Shown here piece by piece: positions 16,495 to 25,145 of a stretch of 64,000 bases of DNA. This DNA is from Haloferula helveola (GTDB lineage Bacteria; Verrucomicrobiota; Verrucomicrobiia; Verrucomicrobiales; Akkermansiaceae), in contig NZ_AP024702.1 of the NCBI RefSeq assembly GCF_037076345.1, positions 2,480,001 through 2,544,000 of the forward strand. Direction: 5' to 3'. Made by a program: the position numbers and the translations under genes. The first letter of the stretch is position 1; the number at the start of each line of letters is the position of its first letter. The notes under the pieces are model-generated. The model worked only from the letters and a program-made list of their open reading frames with translations, searched no databases and was not told where the DNA came from.

Positions 16495-18248
16495 TCAGTG
16501 GCTGGTTCCCAGCGGACTTCGATCGTCATCCGGTCCGAAGGTTCGGCGGTGAATCCGATCATCCGGAATCCTTCGTTCTGATTCTCGGCGGCGGTCGGCG
16601 GTGTCATGGAAAACTCCCGCCACTCTCCTCCGGAGTTGTCGATGCGGGTGAGTGAGAGAGACTTGCCGTCCCGAACGAGCGTCACGCCGGCGCCGTCGAT
16701 GCGAGGCTCGGCCCGGGTCACAGCCGCCCATCGGACGGGACCTTCGGGGCTGATGATCTCGTCGCGTATCACGACCGAGCCGTCGGCCGCATCGAAGGTC
16801 ACGGTGCGTGTGACCGACTTCGCCTGTCCCCGGTACACCGGAGTCAGATCGATGCGCGCCTGGTGGAGCGAGGTGTCGGTTTCCCACCCCTCAATCGTGC
16901 AACCGGTGTGCGGATCGTCCTGGGGCTTCCCGCCGATGACCAGGGTGTTGTGGGAATGGTTGGTGAGCCGGAAGTAGTTCCAGCGCTTGTCTCCGAAGTA
17001 GCCCGGCATGTTGTAGTCGTCGCTGCCGAGATCGTCGAACCAGCGGACGCCGCCGGCATCGTAGACGAAGGCGCCCGCGTCGAGGTGACCGTGGCTCGCC
17101 GCTCCGGTGCCGCCCTTGATCCCGATCCACGCCGCGTCACGGCCCCAGCCGGTCCGCGCGAAGGCGAGCGACTGTTCGCCCTCGAAGGAAGCGGTCAGCG
17201 GCATCGAGGCGTCGGCATCCGGCTGCTCCGGTAACCATAGTAGATGAAGCGGGAAGTAGCCGCCCGGTTTTTCCTCTCCTTCCGCAAGCCCGGACTCCAG
17301 CTCGCCGCGCACGTAGTTCGCCTGGGCGGCGTCACCGAACTGCCTGGCGAGCCAGCTCTGCGCCGGGGTCGGCAGCCTGCGGCGGGCGGGTCCGTCGGCA
17401 TAGTTGAATGGCAGGCCGGTCGGGCCGTGGACGTGCATCATGAAGTCGCCGCTGCGGCCGAGCACGGCCGGCAGGTCAACATCCCGCCCGAGCGCCTGCC
17501 ATGCGGCCAGCCCCATGATGTGGTAGTTGGTACCATATGCCCAGTAGCCCGGGCCCTCGGGATAGGCGCCGTCGGGGAGATAGAAGGCCTTGCAGGCTTC
17601 GACGAGCCGCTGCGACTCGTCGGCAATCTTCGCGCACAGCTCCGGCTCCCGTTCGCGGACCGCCTCGGCCGCGATGCCCATGCCCGATCCGCAGACCTGC
17701 GACCAGTTGTTTCGCGGACCACGCGCCCACCAGTGCTGCTTGCCGACGACCCGCTCGACCTGTTGGAGGCCCTTTCGGATCAGCGCGTCCTCGTAGCGCT
17801 TGCGCTGCCCTTCGGTCAGCGAGTGGTAGAGCCAGTCATAGCCAATCGCGACCGCGGCCGACATCTCCGCGGTGTCGAGGAAGTGTGACGGGTTCCAGTC
17901 CTTCAGCGCCACCGCCGCATCGAGCTCCCGGATCACCCTTTCGCGGAAGCGCGGATCACCGGTCGTCCGCCATGCCATACCGCAGTTCAGGATGTTCGAA
18001 AGCGCTCGACGCGACTCGCGGAGCAAGCGGCGTCCGTCGGGGATGAGATACTCGCAGGTGCGCTCTTCGAGCACCTCTTCCGCACGTTCGAGCACGGTCG
18101 AATGGATTGCCTTGGCCAACGGGTCATTGGCGATCCGGTCCTTCACGTCCGCCTCCATCGCCGGCGGGAAAAGGATGCGCGGGTGGGGCTCGGCGGAGGC
18201 CATGCCCCCAAGGATCGAAAGGATGAGCAGGAATCTCACTGCCCCCAT
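16491..18248 (-). CDS. Heparinase II/III family protein
   Basis: Exported polysaccharide lyase-like enzyme of 585 residues. The signal peptide MGAVRFLLILSILGGMASAE fixes the start at 18248; the frame extends upstream to 18344. Residues ~60-320 form an alpha/alpha toroid (YDWLYHSLTEGQRKRYEDAL; GPRNNWSQVCGSG), and ~370-580 the heparinase II/III beta-sandwich, with GGTGAASHGHLDAGAFVYD giving the conserved His-Asp segment and LTNHSHNTLVIGG following. Such enzymes cleave uronate-containing glycans (heparin, alginate, ulvan) by beta-elimination; this one cannot be assigned a substrate. It is convergent with the MarR-like gene, sharing a CTAG at the stops. Confidence 0.88.
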   Translation of the reverse strand: MGAVRFLLILSILGGMASAEPHPRILFPPAMEADVKDRIANDPLAKAIHSTVLERAEEVLEERTCEYLIPDGRRLLRESRRALSNILNCGMAWRTTGDPRFRERVIRELDAAVALKDWNPSHFLDTAEMSAAVAIGYDWLYHSLTEGQRKRYEDALIRKGLQQVERVVGKQHWWARGPRNNWSQVCGSGMGIAAEAVREREPELCAKIADESQRLVEACKAFYLPDGAYPEGPGYWAYGTNYHIMGLAAWQALGRDVDLPAVLGRSGDFMMHVHGPTGLPFNYADGPARRRLPTPAQSWLARQFGDAAQANYVRGELESGLAEGEEKPGGYFPLHLLWLPEQPDADASMPLTASFEGEQSLAFARTGWGRDAAWIGIKGGTGAASHGHLDAGAFVYDAGGVRWFDDLGSDDYNMPGYFGDKRWNYFRLTNHSHNTLVIGGKPQDDPHTGCTIEGWETDTSLHQARIDLTPVYRGQAKSVTRTVTFDAADGSVVIRDEIISPEGPVRWAAVTRAEPRIDGAGVTLVRDGKSLSLTRIDNSGGEWREFSMTPPTAAENQNEGFRMIGFTAEPSDRMTIEVRWEPATD

Positions 18249-18312
18249 ACGGCTGAGGCCGGAGGGTCCTTGCCGTGCTTGCAGGCTGGGCTCCGGGGAA
18301 AACCAAGGATTG

Positions 18313-18328
18313 TGCTGTCTTGACAGCA
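18313..18328. promoter_or_regulatory. Inverted repeat over the vapBC -35 region
   Basis: TGCTGTC and GACAGCA are perfect 7-bp arms around TT. The element contains TTGACA (18320-18325), an ideal -35 box, with CATGAT at 18342-18347 as a possible -10 after 16 bases. The predicted start of transcription falls near the ATG at 18354, so the message may be leaderless. This is the layout of an autorepressed toxin-antitoxin operator. Confidence 0.6.
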
Positions 18329-18353
18329 AACTGAGGTGCATCATGATGTCTTC

Positions 18354-18605
18354 ATGAGAACCACGGTCACGATCGACCCGGATACCGAGGCCTTGCTGAA
18401 GGAGGAGGTCAGGCGATCCGGACGCTCATTCAAGGAGGTGCTGAATCTGGCGATTCGGTCGGCTTTGGCGCGCCGGGAAGGTGATGGCGCCGAGCTTGTG
18501 CCGTTGTTTCCTGCCCCGTTCCCGCCTGAGTTCGCGAATGTCAGCATGAATCGTCTGGCGGACGAGCTTGATGATTTCGACACCCTGCACGAACTGGGCA
18601 AATGA
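18354..18605 (+). CDS. vapB: VapB-like antitoxin (ribbon-helix-helix)
   Basis: A 83-residue antitoxin. The N-terminus MRTTVTIDPDTEALLKEEV is a ribbon-helix-helix start with the expected alternating strand, followed by the RHH helices (RSFKEVLNLAIRSALAR). The acidic C-terminal tail (NRLADELDDFDTLHELGK) would wrap the toxin active site. The start at 18354 is preferred over a GTG at 18336 because it opens the beta-strand. It overlaps the toxin gene by 4 bp and should repress the shared promoter through the palindrome at 18313-18328. Confidence 0.88.
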   Translation: MRTTVTIDPDTEALLKEEVRRSGRSFKEVLNLAIRSALARREGDGAELVPLFPAPFPPEFANVSMNRLADELDDFDTLHELGK

Positions 18606-19039
18606 TCATCCCGGATCTCAACCTCCTGCTCTACGCCTACAACCCGCACACGCCGCAGCACGCCCGCGCGGCCGACTGGTGGCGGGATTGCATGGCGGGA
18701 GAGGAACTTATCGGACTTCCGCACGAGGTGTTGTTCGGCTTCGTCCGGATTGCCACGAATCCACGTCTCGGCCCGGCGGCGGTACCGCTCGCCAAGGCGC
18801 GCGAGGTGGTCGAGCACTGGCTCGGTTTGCCCCATGTCCGGGTGCTTGTCCCGGAGCCGGAACACTTCCGGCGCTGCATGGATCTGCTCGCATCCTCAGG
18901 CGGCGCCGGGACACTTACGTCGGATGCCGTACTTGCCGCGCATGCCATCGCCAACCGGGCTGTGCTGCACTCGAACGATTCGGACTTTTCCCGCTTTCCC
19001 GGGTTGGCATGGAAGAATCCGTTGCAGGCACCTGAGTGA
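18602..19039 (+). CDS. vapC: VapC-like PIN-domain toxin ribonuclease
   Basis: A 145-residue PIN-domain endoribonuclease. The metal-binding acids are all present: Asp5 in MIIPDLNLLLYAYN, Glu42 in LPHEVL, Asp108 in TSDAVLAAHA, and Asp126/Asp128 in NDSDFSRFPGL. VapC toxins cleave tRNA or rRNA when freed from the antitoxin. The gene begins inside the antitoxin stop (ATGA overlap), the usual order. It has no neighbours of phage or integron type, so this is a stand-alone chromosomal pair. Confidence 0.92.
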   Translation: MIIPDLNLLLYAYNPHTPQHARAADWWRDCMAGEELIGLPHEVLFGFVRIATNPRLGPAAVPLAKAREVVEHWLGLPHVRVLVPEPEHFRRCMDLLASSGGAGTLTSDAVLAAHAIANRAVLHSNDSDFSRFPGLAWKNPLQAPE

Positions 19040-19053
19040 GGGCGTGACGACCG

Positions 19054-20406
19054 TCACTCTCCGCGCAGGTCGTAGCAGATCAGGCGACGCCCGGCATCGG
19101 CCGCGGGCGTGTTCTGCACGACGTAGAGCAAACCGCGATGCAGGGCAGGCAGCGTCCACGCTTCCCGTGCGGTGAAGAGACGCGTCCGCTGGACCTCCTC
19201 GGTGCCTTTCGGAGAGATCCGGAGTTCGATGAAGATTCCGTCTTCCCCGAGCGCGAAGTAGCGATCTCCCGCCTGCAGCAGGCTGCCGCGGAAGAGCCCC
19301 TCGATCATGCCGTTCTCCTGCCAGCGGTAGTCCTTGGTCCAAGCGATCTCGCCCTTCTCCAGATCGACGCATTTGAACTCGGTGTCGGGCGGGTTCCTCC
19401 CTGCGAAGCCGAACAGGTGACCGTCCTTCACGATCGGCATCATGAAGTGCATCCCGAACTCACGCTGCTTCCACACCGGGCGTGATTTCAGTTCCTCATC
19501 GAACTCGAGCAGCACGCCGCCGAGCTCGTAGCACTCGGAAATGAAAACTCGCCGGTCATCGATCGCGAGTGGCGAGGACGCGAGCACCGACTCGTACTTC
19601 CGCGCCCGCCACGGGAAACGGTCGAGCACCTTGCCGGTCTCCACCTCGATCGTCAGCAGTCCGCCATGGGCCGGCTTGCTCTCGCCGCCCGCCATCACCA
19701 GGGCACAGGTCTTGCCGCGCAACTCGGCAACCATCGGCGACGCGTAGCTCGCGCCCCAGGTGTCGGTTACTTCCCACAAGGTCTTGCCGGTCTTCACGTC
19801 GAAGGCCGCGACGCACACGCCCTTGTCGCCATCTGCCTTGCCACCGACATTGATGATCAGTTTGTCGCCGTGGACGAACGGCGTGGGCCCGTAGCCGAAG
19901 AAGTACTGCGGCACCGCGTAGTCCTTCTCGAGATCCCGATGCCAGATCCGCTTGCCGGTTTTGGCATCGATGCAGTTCAGCTGCGCCGTGACGCCGGCGA
20001 TGAACACGCGGCCGTCCGCGACCACCGGACTCGACCGCGGCCCCGCACTGAAGCCGTAGCGATCGCGATACTCGATCGGATAGGAAAACGACCACTCCTT
20101 CTCTCCGGTAGCCGGATCGAGGCAGTCCAAGGTCTCCCCGCCGTCCACCTGGTGGAAATGGAACAGTCGCCCATCGGCAATCACCGGACAGCTGTAGCCT
20201 TCGCCGCGCGGGGCTTCCCACACGACTTTCAGCCCCGCCTCCGGCCACTTCTCCAGCAGTGGTTGTTCGCGGGTGGTTGCGTCAAAGTGCGGTCCGAGAA
20301 AGTGCGGCCACTCCTCGGTGGTGGCGTTGTCGGCGAGAGGTGCCGGATCCGCGGCACGGATGTCCGGCAGCAGGACGGGGATGAGCAATATCGCCAGCAC
20401 TCGCAT
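19054..20406 (-). CDS. PQQ-binding-like beta-propeller repeat protein, exported
   Basis: Exported propeller of 450 residues with signal peptide MRVLAILLIPVLLPDIRA, giving the start at 20406. Repeats of the PQQ-like type recur along the chain: LDCLDPATGEKEWSF, LNCIDAKTGKRIWHRD, VAAFDVKTGKTLWEV, LLTIEVETGKVLDRF and FKCVDLEKGEIAWTKD. The opening WPHFLGPHFDATT is common to BamB-like proteins of Verrucomicrobiota and Planctomycetota, many of which are of unknown function and do not bind PQQ. It stands alone between the vapC gene and a terminator. Confidence 0.88.
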   Translation of the reverse strand: MRVLAILLIPVLLPDIRAADPAPLADNATTEEWPHFLGPHFDATTREQPLLEKWPEAGLKVVWEAPRGEGYSCPVIADGRLFHFHQVDGGETLDCLDPATGEKEWSFSYPIEYRDRYGFSAGPRSSPVVADGRVFIAGVTAQLNCIDAKTGKRIWHRDLEKDYAVPQYFFGYGPTPFVHGDKLIINVGGKADGDKGVCVAAFDVKTGKTLWEVTDTWGASYASPMVAELRGKTCALVMAGGESKPAHGGLLTIEVETGKVLDRFPWRARKYESVLASSPLAIDDRRVFISECYELGGVLLEFDEELKSRPVWKQREFGMHFMMPIVKDGHLFGFAGRNPPDTEFKCVDLEKGEIAWTKDYRWQENGMIEGLFRGSLLQAGDRYFALGEDGIFIELRISPKGTEEVQRTRLFTAREAWTLPALHRGLLYVVQNTPAADAGRRLICYDLRGE

Positions 20407-20449
20407 TTTGAGTCTACGGGGCTCCCGCCGTTTTCCTACCGGAGGGGAA

Positions 20450-20485
20450 CACAAAGAATCCCGGCCTGCCGAAGCAGGCCGGGAT
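20450..20485 (-). terminator. Rho-independent terminator of the large secreted protein gene
   Basis: A perfect 12-bp stem (20458-20469 with 20474-20485) closed by a tetraloop, which on the minus strand reads TTCG. It is followed on that strand by TTCTTTGTGTT. It lies 36 bases after the stop of the minus-strand gene at 20521-23931. Confidence 0.85.
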
Positions 20486-20520
20486 CATGCGCCATCAACA
20501 GTTGAAGGTCTTTCGTCGGG

Positions 20521-23500
20521 TTATGGAACCGCGATCAGCACCTGCAGCCGCGCAAACAGCCGGCCGTCCATCTCGAAGGCGCTGCGCCGCAGCTTCACCT
20601 CGACGGAGTCAACCGCGCCCAGCTCGGTTTCGGTGATGATGATGTCGGTGCCGTCGTGAACCGCATCGGTCCAGCCGACGAGGTCGTTGCCATACTGCAC
20701 CGCGATCGATGTGAAGCCGTCGGCCTCGGCGTCGTCGGACTCGAGATAGGTGAAGATGAAGAAGTCCGGATCCGACGTGTTGTCGAAGGTCGGCGCGAGG
20801 CCGGCGTCATCGCTACCGTCGGACGGGTCTCCACCGACCACCCATTCGATGCCGGTCTGCAGGCCACCGCCGTCGTCGTCTCCTTCAGGCGAAGGATCAC
20901 TAAGACCCGGGAAACCGCCGGTCCAGGTATCGTAAGGCGAGCCGGCTGCCGTGCTGATGATCGTCAGCGGCTCGGAGAGGGCGTAGACCGAGTTGAGGTT
21001 GTTGCCGTTCTCTTTCCATTGCACGAACCAGAACTGGTTCGAGTCTGACTGCCCGGTCCGCACGCCATCGCCGTCGAGCACGCCCAGCGGCTTGTCGCCT
21101 CCGCCGGTTCCGACCGAGGTCCCGTTGAAGTTGCTGCCCGTGAACACCCGGTTTTCAACCAAGGCAGAAGCGTTCTCGTCGAGGCTCACGGTGTTCTCGA
21201 TGAAGCCGTCCCAGAAGTCGGCGTTGTCGTTGGCGGCCTTGGTCACGCCGTCCATCAGGAAGACGGCCACGCCGGTCCCGGAACCGGGATTGGTTCCGGT
21301 GTTGTCGCGGGCATCCACGGTCTCGGTGGAGGCGACGATCTTCCAGCTCCCGTTGCCGAGATCGGGGTAGGTCGAGCTGGCGGCGGCAACGCCTTGCACG
21401 AAGGTGTTGTAGGTGGCGATGTCCGTCGAGGTGGCGTCGGTCGTCTGGCTGGTCAGGAAGATCAGCCGGTAAGTGTCTCCCGCCGCCCATGCCAGTCCGG
21501 TGACCGGGTTGATGCCGCCGTTGGCGTTGACCACATCCAGCACACCCAGCTGACCCGCGAGTTCGGGTGCCGGATTCACGGTGATGGTGGTGTCGTCCGG
21601 CAGGGCCACGCCGGTATCCAATGCGTTGGCGGACAGATCCTCGACCACCGCTCCGGCCGCGATCTGCAGGATGAGTGTGCCTGCGGTGGAGGTGGTCACC
21701 GCCACTTGGAAAACCGCCGGATCGCCGGTGGATGAAACGCTGTCGATCGTGACTCCTGCCGTTCCGCCATTTTCAAAGTCGTCGGTGGTGAGAGAGGACG
21801 GCTCGATCGCCTCGTCGAAGGTGACGGTGTAAGTCGGTGTGGCCGTTTGGGTGGCGACGATCGGTCCGCCCGAAACGTTGTCGACGATCGAAACCAGCGT
21901 CGGTGCGGTGTTGTCGTCGATCACCGTGATGGTGGTGTCGTCGTTGATCGGCGAACCGGTATCGACCGCGTTTCCGACCGGATCCTCGATCACCGCCCCG
22001 CCCAGCACCTGGAGCTGGAGCGTGCCGGCGGTGGTCGGCGTGACGGTGACCTCGAAGACGGACGAGTCGAGCGTGCCGCGGATCGTGTCGACGGTGAATC
22101 CGGCGGTTCCGGCGTTGCCGAAGTCGGCGGTGGTGAGCGTCTCGGCGTCGATCGGCTCGCTGAAGGTCACGGTGTAGACCACCGAGGCGGCTCCGAGATT
22201 GAGATCGGCTCCGGCACGGTCGTCGACCAGCGACACGACGCTCGGCGCGACGGTTTCGGCGAGATCGACAATCGTGAGCGGGACGGAGATGGCGTAGACC
22301 CTCAGGCTCGTCGTGTTGTTCTGTGTGAACCGGTTCCAGACCCGGCTGGTGTTGTTGGCGTTGGAGCTGCCGTTGTTGTAATTGGTATTGTCAGTGGTGT
22401 CCCCGAGCGCGTTGACATGGCTTCCGCTGTTGCTGCAGCCTGTGGCGACATCCACGCCGTGGATGTTTGCCGAATCACCGAGGCCGAACTGATTGAGGTA
22501 TGGTGAGTAGTGCACGTTTTGTGAGGCCGTCACCGGGTTTCCGTCGGAGTTGAGATTGGTGCTGCCGGAAGCAATGCGAATCACGGCATCTCCCGCGAAG
22601 GGGTTGCTCCAGCTGTTCCAGATGTCCGCGTTGTTTCGGGCAATGCAGGTCGTTCCGTTCACGACGTAAACCGGTTCACCGGCGCCACCCGCACCCGTGC
22701 CACCGGTGAGATCGCCGGTTCCGGTGTTAGCTTTCGCCTCACTCTTCGGTGACAGTGCCTGGGTGGTGGCGGAATCGAGGTTCACGGTCACCATGGCCCT
22801 CCAGTAGGTGCCCTTTAGATTCGATGCTTGCCAGGCTTCGGAGGTTGCAAAGTCGTTGTAGTAGTCCGGATCGTTGGACTGCGCCGCTGTGGTGCCACTG
22901 GTGTAGAACGCGAGCCTGTACTTGTCGCCGACCTGCCACGGGTTGCCGGTGTTGGGGTTGATCCCGCCGTTGGCATTCAGATCGAGAATGCCGAGCTGGC
23001 CGGCGACGGGTGCGGCGAGCGTCACCGTGCCTTCGGCGGTGGAGGTCTTCGGCGTGGGCGACGAGTCGTCGGTCACCCGCAGCTTGATCGTGTTCGCTCC
23101 GACCACCATGCCGTAGGTCGACTGAAGGTCGCCGTAGGGAATGGATGCCGGAGTGGCGCCGCTGATCAGTTCGTCGTAGTCGCCGTCATTGTCGAGATCC
23201 CACTCGTAGGTGGTGATCGACTGGCCGTCGGGCGGCAGCGAGCCGCTGCCGTCGAGCGAGAGCGATCCGCTGATCGGCACCGTGTAGGGACCACCGGCGT
23301 TGGCGATCGGACTGGTCAGGGTCGCGGTGAGCTGGACATCGTCGAAATCGGTCTCGCCGTTGGATCCACCCGACTGGCCTTTTGCGAGCAAACGGATTTC
23401 CAGGGGTTGGCCGACGAGTGCGGCGTCGCCGGCGTCGTAGGTGTAGTTCACCGTCGAGGTGACGAAGGTGCCGGCCGCGGGTGAGAGGGTGTTGTCGTCT

Positions 23501-23931
23501 TCAGCCAGCAGCGTGCCACCCGCCAACAGCTGGACGCGATAGCCGTCGAAGAGGTAGGAGTTCGACTGCCCGACTTCGACGCTCAGGCTGTAGTTGGCGT
23601 CGGCTTGGAACAGGCCCGTCCCGCCGGCGAGGACTTGGGAGAGCCCGGCATCCACCACGCCTCCGTAGACGTAGGCGACATTCGTTCCCTCCGGAGCCTC
23701 GGCCGGGTAGGCGGCGATACCGGGGTTCCACGAACCGTCATCACTCGGGCTGCCGAAGGAGGACCAGCCCGTCGGGTCGCCCAGATCATTGTCCGAAGGA
23801 AGAACGGGGTCCTCGAAGCCCGCGTTGGTGATCGGGACCGGGGTTTGCGCAGCGGCCGTGAGGGTCAGGCCGAGGGTGCCGAAGACACCCAGAAGCATGC
23901 GGTTCAGTTGGTGGGGATTTGGTCTTTTCAT
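20521..23931 (-). CDS. Large secreted modular protein with duplicated GDTYRL-type module
   Basis: Exported protein of 1136 residues (signal peptide ending LGLTLTAAAQ). Residues ~30-215 are a jelly-roll-like domain (PITNAGFEDP start), ~215-310 a PKD/Ig-like domain (SLDGSGSLPPDGQSITTYEW). A module opening GQLGILDLNANGGINP then GDKYRLAFYTSG occurs near residue 310 and again near 820 as GQLGVLDVVNANGGINP with GDTYRLIFLTSQ; two Ig-like/SwmB-like domains (VTFSEPIDAETLTTADF; VTFDEAIEPSSLTTDDF) lie between. The C-terminus carries the GGLQTGIEWVVGGDPSDG segment frequent in secreted verrucomicrobial proteins. No catalytic motif was recognised; a binding or adhesion role is likely. A 14-bp palindrome lies 19 bases before the start, next to a divergent regulator. 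Confidence 0.75.
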   Translation of the reverse strand: MKRPNPHQLNRMLLGVFGTLGLTLTAAAQTPVPITNAGFEDPVLPSDNDLGDPTGWSSFGSPSDDGSWNPGIAAYPAEAPEGTNVAYVYGGVVDAGLSQVLAGGTGLFQADANYSLSVEVGQSNSYLFDGYRVQLLAGGTLLAEDDNTLSPAAGTFVTSTVNYTYDAGDAALVGQPLEIRLLAKGQSGGSNGETDFDDVQLTATLTSPIANAGGPYTVPISGSLSLDGSGSLPPDGQSITTYEWDLDNDGDYDELISGATPASIPYGDLQSTYGMVVGANTIKLRVTDDSSPTPKTSTAEGTVTLAAPVAGQLGILDLNANGGINPNTGNPWQVGDKYRLAFYTSGTTAAQSNDPDYYNDFATSEAWQASNLKGTYWRAMVTVNLDSATTQALSPKSEAKANTGTGDLTGGTGAGGAGEPVYVVNGTTCIARNNADIWNSWSNPFAGDAVIRIASGSTNLNSDGNPVTASQNVHYSPYLNQFGLGDSANIHGVDVATGCSNSGSHVNALGDTTDNTNYNNGSSNANNTSRVWNRFTQNNTTSLRVYAISVPLTIVDLAETVAPSVVSLVDDRAGADLNLGAASVVYTVTFSEPIDAETLTTADFGNAGTAGFTVDTIRGTLDSSVFEVTVTPTTAGTLQLQVLGGAVIEDPVGNAVDTGSPINDDTTITVIDDNTAPTLVSIVDNVSGGPIVATQTATPTYTVTFDEAIEPSSLTTDDFENGGTAGVTIDSVSSTGDPAVFQVAVTTSTAGTLILQIAAGAVVEDLSANALDTGVALPDDTTITVNPAPELAGQLGVLDVVNANGGINPVTGLAWAAGDTYRLIFLTSQTTDATSTDIATYNTFVQGVAAASSTYPDLGNGSWKIVASTETVDARDNTGTNPGSGTGVAVFLMDGVTKAANDNADFWDGFIENTVSLDENASALVENRVFTGSNFNGTSVGTGGGDKPLGVLDGDGVRTGQSDSNQFWFVQWKENGNNLNSVYALSEPLTIISTAAGSPYDTWTGGFPGLSDPSPEGDDDGGGLQTGIEWVVGGDPSDGSDDAGLAPTFDNTSDPDFFIFTYLESDDAEADGFTSIAVQYGNDLVGWTDAVHDGTDIIITETELGAVDSVEVKLRRSAFEMDGRLFARLQVLIAVP

Positions 23932-23949
23932 GGTCTCAGTGAATTCTCC

Positions 23950-23963
23950 AAGAATGCATTCTT
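23950..23963. promoter_or_regulatory. Perfect 14-bp palindrome between divergent genes, candidate operator
   Basis: AAGAATGCATTCTT equals its reverse complement. It lies 19 bases upstream of the large secreted-protein gene and 76 bases before the divergent regulator. It shares the TGCA centre and 14-bp length with the palindrome at 10416-10429. Confidence 0.65.
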
Positions 23964-24038
23964 ACGATCCGCACACCACCGCCTCGGTCGAGTGCATTGG
24001 CGGTTGCGAACCATGGTCGAATTGGGGTAGGTTTGCGG

Positions 24039-25103
24039 GTGTCCCAATGGCAGCTTCGTTCCGCGACCGAGCAGTTTGCCAACTTTCTTCGTGAGGGAGT
24101 GCGAAGAGGGCAGTGGACCGCGACCATGCCGGGGGTTCACCGCTTGTCGGCGGAGTTCCAGATCAACCGGAAGACGGTGGAGGCCGCGCTGCGAGTGCTT
24201 GAAGAGGAGGGCCTTCTGATCGGGCAGGGGCCCGGCCGACGTCGGACGATCAACCCGGCCGCCGCTGCCGATGCGGCCGCGATGAGGGTCGCGATCCTTC
24301 TTTTCGAACCGTCGGATACCGGCATGCGGAGCATCGTGGACATCCGGCACCAGCTCGAGGAAAGCGGGCACACGGTGACCTTTGCGCCGAAGACCCTGAC
24401 GGAGATGAAAATGGACCCCTCCCGGGTCAGCCGGGTCGTGGAGAGCCACGATGCGGATGCGTGGATCGTGGTCGCCGGTTCGCCGCCGGTGTTGCAGTGG
24501 TTCGTCGAGCAGCCCCGTCCGGCTTTCGCCTTGTTCGGAAGGCACACCGACATCAATATCGCCACCGCGTCGGCCAACCGTCGTGACGCGATCGTCGATG
24601 CGGTGCGGGAGTTGGCACGGCTCGGCCATCGACGGGTCGTCCTTCTGGGCCGCTCGCTTTTCCGGTTCCCCAATCCGGCGCAGGATGCACAGACATTCTT
24701 GTCGGAACTCGAGGCCCACGGCATCCCGACCGGTGCTTACAACCTGCCCGATTGGGACGACACCGCAGACGGATTCATCCAGAGCCTCGACCGGCTCTTT
24801 GCGGCAACTCCGCCCACCGCATTGCTGATCGACGAACCGTTCCTTTTCCATGCGGCCCAAACCCACCTCGCCCAGCATGGCATTCTCGCCCCGAAGCACG
24901 TCTCGCTGGTTTGCCTGGAGTCCGACTTCTCGTTCTCTTGGTGCCGGCCGACGGTTGCCCATGTCCGCATGAACGTGGACCCGATCGTCCGGCATGCCGT
25001 TCGTTGGGCGAACCGCGTCGTGCGAGGAAAGGATGACCCGAGGAAGCTGCTCACCAAGGCCAGCTTCGTCACGGGTGGAACCGTCGGCGCGGCGCCTTCA
25101 TGA
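24039..25103 (+). CDS. GntR-type wHTH / LacI-type sensor hybrid transcriptional regulator
   Basis: About 354 residues, paralogue of the regulator at 7760-8851. The N-terminal winged helix includes PGVHRLSAEFQINRKTVEAA and ALRVLEEEGLLIGQG. The sensor domain starts at MRVAILLFEP and contains ELARLGHRRVVLLG and PKHVSLVCLESDFSFSW, like LacI-family effector domains. I prefer the GTG at 24039, preceded by GGGGTAGG; a TTG at 23997 gives 14 more residues. It is divergent from the 1136-residue secreted protein, and the palindrome between them is its likely operator. The ligand is unknown, probably a sugar. Confidence 0.85.
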   Translation: MSQWQLRSATEQFANFLREGVRRGQWTATMPGVHRLSAEFQINRKTVEAALRVLEEEGLLIGQGPGRRRTINPAAAADAAAMRVAILLFEPSDTGMRSIVDIRHQLEESGHTVTFAPKTLTEMKMDPSRVSRVVESHDADAWIVVAGSPPVLQWFVEQPRPAFALFGRHTDINIATASANRRDAIVDAVRELARLGHRRVVLLGRSLFRFPNPAQDAQTFLSELEAHGIPTGAYNLPDWDDTADGFIQSLDRLFAATPPTALLIDEPFLFHAAQTHLAQHGILAPKHVSLVCLESDFSFSWCRPTVAHVRMNVDPIVRHAVRWANRVVRGKDDPRKLLTKASFVTGGTVGAAPS

Positions 25104-25145
25104 TCTTCTCTATGGACCCTGCCCGTGAGTTCTGCGGTGGCTGCT

